Assembly (NCBI GenBank): GCA_041628815.1 | Contig: JBFKOL010000145.1 | Location: 1-9,980, forward strand | From: JBFKOL01 sp041628815 | GTDB taxonomy: Bacteria; Bacteroidota; Bacteroidia; Chitinophagales; Saprospiraceae | Length of the DNA: 9,980 nucleotides | Direction of reading: 5' to 3' | Shown: positions 6,361-9,980 of the stretch, one piece after another | Layout of the letters: each line of letters opens with the position of its first letter | Position numbering within the stretch: position 1 is the stretch's first letter | Notes under the pieces: model-generated | The model's database searches: none | What the model was told of the DNA's origin: nothing | Seen by the model: the letters and a program-made list of their open reading frames with translations, nothing else | Made by a program: the position numbers and the translations under genes

Positions 6361-6533
6361 CACGCAGGAAAGTCCTGCCAAAGCTTCATTATTCGAAAAG
6401 ACCAACTATTTTTGAATCTTGATGGACATGATTAGGCTGAGATAAACTACATCACCAAATCACCAAATCCTGCTAAAAGCAGGCAAGCACAAAATCACCA
6501 AATATCCCTGCCCGGGTGGTGGAACTGGTAGAC
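6361..6533 (+). repeat. 201-bp-period direct repeat, copy A
   Basis: This 173-nt copy aligns without gaps to 6562-6734, with about 14 mismatches by eye. It starts with CACGCAGGAAAGTCCTGC, a 6-bp hairpin resembling the tRNA-Leu anticodon arm with a shortened loop. It then carries a TATTTTTG box (6407-6414), two CACCAAAT units (6453-6468) and the hairpin CCTGC-TAAAA-GCAGG (6469-6483). It ends with the first 24 nt of tRNA-Leu. Most differences fall in the first 110 nt; the 60 nt next to the tRNA are almost identical. Confidence 0.9.
6510..6533 (+). pseudogene. truncated tRNA-Leu copy (acceptor and D-arm half)
   Basis: These 24 nt are identical to the first 24 nt of the intact tRNA-Leu at 6711-6734: acceptor GCCCGGG plus the D arm to GGTAGAC. 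Homology then breaks into 28 unrelated nt (6534-6561). It resumes with CACGCAGGA...TCCTG (6562-6577), which resembles the anticodon arm but has loop AAG instead of CTTAAAA. The variable arm, T arm and 3' acceptor strand are missing, so no functional tRNA can form. Confidence 0.85.
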
Positions 6534-6561
6534 CCTCCTTCGTTACACTACGGCGGGCAGG
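6534..6561. repeat. 28-nt spacer inside the broken tRNA-Leu copy
   Basis: CCTCCTTCGTTACACTACGG followed by CGGGCAGG separates the two tRNA-like pieces of the broken copy. It contains imperfect dyad symmetry (CCTTCGT against ACGGCGG). The trinucleotide context GAC...CTTCGT recurs in shorter form just before copy A (6353-6360). It may be a small inserted palindromic element or a deletion/duplication junction. Confidence 0.45.
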
Positions 6562-6734
6562 CACGCAGGAAAGTCCTGCTAAAACTTCATTATTCAAAAA
6601 GACCCACTATTTTTGGAACTTGATAGACGTGAATAGGTTGATATAAACAACATCAGCAAATCACCAAATCCTGCTAAAAGCAGGCAGGCACAAAATCACC
6701 AAATATCCCTGCCCGGGTGGTGGAACTGGTAGAC
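6562..6734 (+). repeat. 201-bp-period direct repeat, copy B
   Basis: This second copy has the same order of parts as copy A. It begins with the anticodon-arm-like hairpin GCAGGA-AAG-TCCTGC, followed by a TATTTTTG box at 6608-6615, CAGCAAAT plus CACCAAAT (6654-6669) and the CCTGC-TAAAA-GCAGG hairpin at 6670-6684. Its last 24 nt are the start of the functional tRNA-Leu, so the duplication endpoint lies inside the tRNA gene. Confidence 0.9.
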
Positions 6735-6794
6735 ACGCAGGACTTAAAATCCTGTTCCCCTTGGGGAGTGCGGGTTCAAGTCCCGCTCCGGGTA
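6711..6794 (+). tRNA. tRNA-Leu (anticodon TAA)
   Basis: This 84-nt class II tRNA has acceptor GCCCGGG (6711-6717) pairing with TCCGGGT (6787-6793), including the G-U end pair also seen in the E. coli equivalent, and discriminator A6794. The anticodon stem CAGGA/TCCTG encloses the loop CTTAAAA, with TAA at 6745-6747. A long variable arm (TTCCCCTTGGGGAG region) and the T arm GCGGG-TTCAAGT-CCCGC follow. CCA is not encoded. The 24-nt 5' end is repeated 201 nt upstream in a broken copy. No clear promoter lies directly upstream; it may be read from the tRNA-Gly promoter or from one inside the repeat. Confidence 0.97.
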
Positions 6795-6881
6795 CTAAAC
6801 ATGCTTCCAATCCACCCTTCCACCCCACGGCTTTTTAATCTTAACGTACCCTCCAGTGATTACAAATAGCTGTCAGGACCG

Positions 6882-7895
6882 TTACTTATATTGACTAAAA
6901 CCGGACATCCCAGATGCACCAGTCACACGAATATTGCGCCAACATACATTACCGCGATTGTAAGCGCCTCCTAAATAACTTGAATCGTCAGCGTCTCCAA
7001 GCCAGATAACATTACTATCACCTTGTAGCTTTGCTTTTGTCGTATTGGTATGGTGCGGTAACGGATAGACAATTCCGGTGGCCGTACTCAATTTTCTTCC
7101 GTCGAGATAAAGGTCAAAAGTGCCTTTGGAAGGATAAGCCATCACCTTGACACCGTGCCATTTCCCTACCTCAAGATTGGCCAGGTTATTTCGAAGGTTA
7201 TAAGACGCTCCTGGTTGTGCATGACCTATATCCGTGCCCCAGTCAATATCAACAAAAACAAATCCATCGCTGTAGAGAATGGGAAAATGATTGTTCGCCG
7301 TATTCAGCTTGACATCAAATTCGACGGTATAATCATTGTCGAATCCGTAGGTCCTTTTAATCGAAAACCAGGATCCGCCCGGATTCATCGACTCTATGCA
7401 CAACTCGTTATTGCCCTGACTGTACATGCCCTGCCCGTTTTTGTGGCCAGTCCATTGATCGGGATTTAGGTTGATGACCCCTGCCACAGGTGGAATAATA
7501 CTTCCTCCCTGTATGGTTGCTGACCATGGATATACGCCATCAATACCGCCTTTTCCCTCACTGACGAGTCCCGAAATGACCAGGGTGCCATCGTAATAAG
7601 GTTGTCCGTGGGCACCGAGATTTGGATCCAGGACCCAGCCGTCATACATCTGTTTTGTCCCGGCCCGGTAGAACTGTATGTGCCTGTCGATCATAAATCC
7701 GGAAAAAGGTGTATTGAGAATGGTGCCAGAAATTGCATTGGTATTCTGGTCAAATTGCTGAACTACAAACAATCCCGTATAGCCATTGACATTGGTTTCC
7801 CAGGTGGAGGGTACCGGAAGACTTTGTGCCGAGAGACCAACACTGATCAAGAAAAGCGCAGTGGCTATTTGTAGATAGGTTTTTAAATATTTCAT
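6882..7895 (-). CDS. secreted two-domain beta-rich protein, LamG/concanavalin-like C-terminus
   Basis: This 337-residue exported protein has a signal peptide at 1-23 (hydrophobic core ATALFLISVG, cleavage after LSA). I do not recognise the whole protein. Residues ~30-128 show alternating strand patterns (TWETNVNGYTGLFVVQQFD, ISGTILNTPFSGFMIDRHIQFYR, QMYDGWVLDP, YYDGTLVISG, YPWSATI). These resemble a small avidin- or lipocalin-like barrel; this is inference. Residues ~165-325 resemble a concanavalin/LamG sandwich: YTVEFDVKLN, VGKWHGVKVMAYPSKGTFDLYLDGRKL, and VCWRNIRVTG at the end. No glycosidase acid/base motif stands out, so binding of carbohydrate or another polymer is more likely than catalysis. 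No type IX secretion tail was identified. It stands alone, convergent with tRNA-Leu and 328 nt from malic enzyme. Confidence 0.75.
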   Translation of the reverse strand: MKYLKTYLQIATALFLISVGLSAQSLPVPSTWETNVNGYTGLFVVQQFDQNTNAISGTILNTPFSGFMIDRHIQFYRAGTKQMYDGWVLDPNLGAHGQPYYDGTLVISGLVSEGKGGIDGVYPWSATIQGGSIIPPVAGVINLNPDQWTGHKNGQGMYSQGNNELCIESMNPGGSWFSIKRTYGFDNDYTVEFDVKLNTANNHFPILYSDGFVFVDIDWGTDIGHAQPGASYNLRNNLANLEVGKWHGVKVMAYPSKGTFDLYLDGRKLSTATGIVYPLPHHTNTTKAKLQGDSNVIWLGDADDSSYLGGAYNRGNVCWRNIRVTGASGMSGFSQYK

Positions 7896-8014
7896 GATGC
7901 TTTGTTTAATGATTTGATAATCCCCTCATCCTCGACCAATCTATCCGAATGCAAATAATGGACCGGCGTCTTTTACAGAACCCATAGCCAAGGACGTGGT
8001 ATAACTATACAAGC

Positions 8015-8039
8015 CTTGACAAATTTTCAACTTGTCAAG
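8015..8039. repeat. 8-bp inverted repeat, possible operator
   Basis: CTTGACAA (8015-8022) and TTGTCAAG (8032-8039) are perfect inverted copies with a 9-nt A/T-rich spacer, about 120 nt upstream of the secreted-protein gene's start. The 17-nt centre-to-centre spacing fits a dimeric regulator. A hairpin without a U-run is the alternative. Confidence 0.4.
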
Positions 8040-8170
8040 TCCAATGCTTCTAATCTATCTGGCTTTTCTATCGATGTCAATGAGGGCGGTCAATTCTGTG
8101 ATTGACCATACCCTTGATGTATATCATGAAAGGTAACAACGGTTTCTATTAGGCGGCCGATGGTCTGAAG

Positions 8171-8199
8171 CCGGGCAGGTTAAACGTACCTGCCACCGG
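8171..8199 (-). repeat. hairpin downstream of malic enzyme gene
   Basis: GGCAGGT (8174-8180) pairs with ACCTGCC (8188-8194) around a 7-nt loop. CCG/CGG can extend the stem past a 2-nt bulge. It lies 25-50 nt after the malic enzyme stop codon, where a 3' end is expected. It lacks a U-tract on either strand, so it may protect the 3' end or end transcription only weakly. Confidence 0.4.
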
Positions 8200-8223
8200 A
8201 CTAATCGACTTGGAGTGGCAATC

Positions 8224-9870
8224 TTATTTGTATTCCGGATAGTCCGGATAGTACATCCTGCTACCTACATATTCTTCAAGGTCTCCGGGCAACTTTTCGG
8301 TCACTACATCTTGTTCCCTACCCTTTTCGATCACAGCGACGGCAATCTTTTGGCTAATTTGCCGGATGCGCTGGAAGGACGGGTAGATGGTGCCTTTATC
8401 CAACTCTTCGCGGGTCGTCGATTGGGCGACGACCTTCGCAGCTTCGTAGAACATACCATTGGTAATCCACGAAGCTTTGCCAATGATAGCACCGAGTCCC
8501 ACACCGGGAAAGATGTAGACGTTGTTTCCCTGGCCAGGCACAAAGCTTTTTCCATCAATTACTTCTGGGGCAAATGGACTGCCACTGGCAAATATGGCTC
8601 GACCATCGCTGTAACGATAGGCTTCTTCCGCTGTACATTCCGATTGCGAGGTAGGATTGGATAATGCAAAAATGATGGGATGATCGTTGGTTCTCGCCAT
8701 AAGCCGGATGACGTGCTCGTCAAACTGCCCTCCCTGCCCGCAGACACCAATGATGGCTGTAGGACTAATCTGACAAATCGCCTCTGCAAATGAGTCTGTA
8801 AAAGCATGGTGATGGGCATATTTCAACTTGTGTGCAGCAAGATCCGTCCGACCCGCACAAACCAATCCCGTCGAATCAAAAAACCAGATCCTTCCCAAAG
8901 CTTCTTGCTCATCACAACCGCCTTCTTGCATGGCATGCAGGATCATATCGCCAATACCTATGCCAGCCTCTCCCGCACCGAGGAAAAGAACTTTCTGATC
9001 TTGGATCTTTCCACCGGTAATACGCAATGCGGAAATAAGTCCGGCAACAGCCACAGCAGCCGTGCCCTGGATATCATCATTGAATGTCCTGTAGCTGTGA
9101 CGATACCTGTTCAAAAGACCAAAAGCATTGGCCGTAGAGAAGTCCTCAAACTGAACCAATGCATCGGGAAACACTTCTTTGACAGATTCCATAAACTCGT
9201 CAAAAAATGCTACGTATTCTTCTCCTCCTCTTCGTCTGTGCTGAAATCCCAAGTACAATGGACTATTAAGCAAGATTTCATTATCGGTACCTGCATCAAC
9301 TGAAATGGGAAGACATTGTGTCGGGTCGATGCCGGCACAAGCGGTGTAAAGCGATAATTTGCCAATCGGTATGCCCATCCCATTGACACCCAGGTCTCCC
9401 AATCCCAAGATTCTTCCTCCGTCTGTTACAACAATGACACGGACATCTGGATGGGGCCAATTCATCAGTATATTCTTGATGTCTCCCTTGTCCTGCAAGG
9501 AAAGATAAAGCCCTCTCGATCTCCTGTAAATGTGTCCGAACAACTGACATGCGCGACCAACAGTAGGTGTATAAATGATCGGCATCAATTCCTCCAAATA
9601 CTTATTTACCACGTAATAAAAAAGATTCTCGTTGCGGTCTTGCAACGATACCATATAGATGTATTTCTCGAGATCGTCCGTATAATGTCTCAGGTTTACC
9701 ATAACCCGTTCTGACTGGAGATCCTGAGAAATGATGCGCGGTGGCAACAAACCTTTAAGCCCAAAAATAGTTCTCTCCCTCTCTGTAAATGCCGTCCCTT
9801 TGTTGTACACAGGGTTGTGTATCAGCTTAACACCTCTTTCGCCCGGTACGGATACTTTTTTTTTCATCAT
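8224..9870 (-). CDS. maeA: malic enzyme (large, decarboxylating form)
   Basis: This 548-residue cytoplasmic enzyme oxidatively decarboxylates L-malate to pyruvate and CO2, reducing NAD(P)+ and linking the TCA cycle to pyruvate. It has the full length of the eukaryote-like large family. Landmarks are GLKGLLPP (38-44), YTPTVG with the catalytic Tyr100, VVTDGGRILGLGDLGVNGMGIPIGK ending at Lys171, metal ligands Glu242/Asp243 in FEDF and Asp266 in FNDDIQGT, the nucleotide fold FLGAGEAGIGIG (296-307), FALSNPTS (401-408) and PGQGNNVYIFPG. All key residues are present. Ser333 after the second-strand Asp and Lys348 align, from memory of human ME1 and ME2, with residues found in NADP-preferring ME1, so the cofactor may be NADP+. 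No phosphotransacetylase domain is attached. The start MMKKK (ATG 9870 or 9867) lacks a Shine-Dalgarno site. It appears monocistronic. Confidence 0.95.
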   Translation of the reverse strand: MMKKKVSVPGERGVKLIHNPVYNKGTAFTERERTIFGLKGLLPPRIISQDLQSERVMVNLRHYTDDLEKYIYMVSLQDRNENLFYYVVNKYLEELMPIIYTPTVGRACQLFGHIYRRSRGLYLSLQDKGDIKNILMNWPHPDVRVIVVTDGGRILGLGDLGVNGMGIPIGKLSLYTACAGIDPTQCLPISVDAGTDNEILLNSPLYLGFQHRRRGGEEYVAFFDEFMESVKEVFPDALVQFEDFSTANAFGLLNRYRHSYRTFNDDIQGTAAVAVAGLISALRITGGKIQDQKVLFLGAGEAGIGIGDMILHAMQEGGCDEQEALGRIWFFDSTGLVCAGRTDLAAHKLKYAHHHAFTDSFAEAICQISPTAIIGVCGQGGQFDEHVIRLMARTNDHPIIFALSNPTSQSECTAEEAYRYSDGRAIFASGSPFAPEVIDGKSFVPGQGNNVYIFPGVGLGAIIGKASWITNGMFYEAAKVVAQSTTREELDKGTIYPSFQRIRQISQKIAVAVIEKGREQDVVTEKLPGDLEEYVGSRMYYPDYPEYK

Positions 9871-9952
9871 TTGCGACTTAACTATGAAAACCTCAAAATC
9901 AGATGAAGATAGTGCACGATTCTAAAATGAAGGCGTTTGAGTTGTGAAGTTA

Positions 9953-9980
9953 TGGGGTTGTGGGGTTGTGGGGTTGTGGG
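9953..9980 (+). repeat. 8-bp tandem repeat TGGGGTTG running off the right edge
   Basis: TGGGGTTG occurs three times exactly (9953-9960, 9961-9968, 9969-9976) and continues as TGGG to the end of the window. In shifted register it is GGGGTTGT, which shares period and pattern (GGnGnnGT) with the GGTGAAGT repeats before the four-helix gene. It lies about 80 nt upstream of, and divergent from, the malic enzyme start. Confidence 0.8.

Larger units (their letters stand above)
7896..8223. other. intergenic region between two reverse-strand genes
   Basis: These 328 nt hold no recognised gene. They lie after malic enzyme and before the secreted protein, so the latter's promoter should be here, but no convincing TAnnTTTG box with a partner was found. 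Two clean inverted repeats are present (8015-8039 and 8174-8194), listed separately. Confidence 0.6.

Noticed and set aside
5804..6794. Integrated genomic island using tRNA-Gly or tRNA-Leu as attachment site
   Set aside because: There is no integrase or phage gene, and the repeated tRNA part is the 5' half, not the 3' end normally used as an attachment site.
8806..9303. Long plus-strand open frames opposite malic enzyme
   Set aside because: They mirror the codons of a well-conserved enzyme and show no family signature.

Overview
The window looks like a chromosomal segment of a Bacteroidota bacterium, probably a marine or sludge-type lineage near Saprospiraceae or Flavobacteriia. The evidence is start regions that are A/T-rich and lack Shine-Dalgarno sequences, a TTTG-N21-TAnnTTTG promoter before a tRNA, a lipoprotein with an acidic stretch right after the lipobox Cys, and a paired small DUF4331 protein and DUF4331-like lipoprotein. 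No species can be named from sequence alone.

Layout. (1) 2-613: 3' end of hemN, cut by the left edge. (2) 614-1198: non-coding, little recognisable. (3) 1199-5659: a five-gene forward cluster. It encodes a secreted DUF4331 protein, a PKD-plus-DUF4331-like lipoprotein, an intrinsic terminator, a TPR lipoprotein, an ECF sigma factor with a hydrophobic C-terminal tail, and an RskA-type membrane anti-sigma factor whose gene overlaps the sigma gene. The simplest reading is an envelope/surface protein set controlled by its own sigma/anti-sigma pair. (4) 5783-6794: a tRNA region. tRNA-Gly(GCC) has a clear Bacteroidota promoter. It is followed within 11 nt by a ~0.47 kb unit in which a four-helix-bundle (23S rRNA intervening-sequence family) gene is bracketed by inverted 8-bp tandem repeats. 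Next comes a 201-bp-period tandem duplication carrying a broken tRNA-Leu copy, and then the intact tRNA-Leu(TAA). (5) 6882-7895, reverse: a secreted two-domain beta-rich protein of unknown function. (6) 7896-8223: non-coding with two clean inverted repeats. (7) 8224-9870, reverse: a full-length malic enzyme. (8) 9953-9980: an 8-bp tandem repeat running off the right edge. It resembles the repeat before the four-helix gene and may mark a second such element.

The most unusual part is the tRNA region. It combines a repeat-bracketed four-helix-bundle gene with repeated remnants of tRNA-Leu, and neither is explained by an integrase, transposase or CRISPR gene in the window. The second point of interest is the cluster that divides DUF4331-type sequence between two proteins and ends in a sigma/anti-sigma pair.
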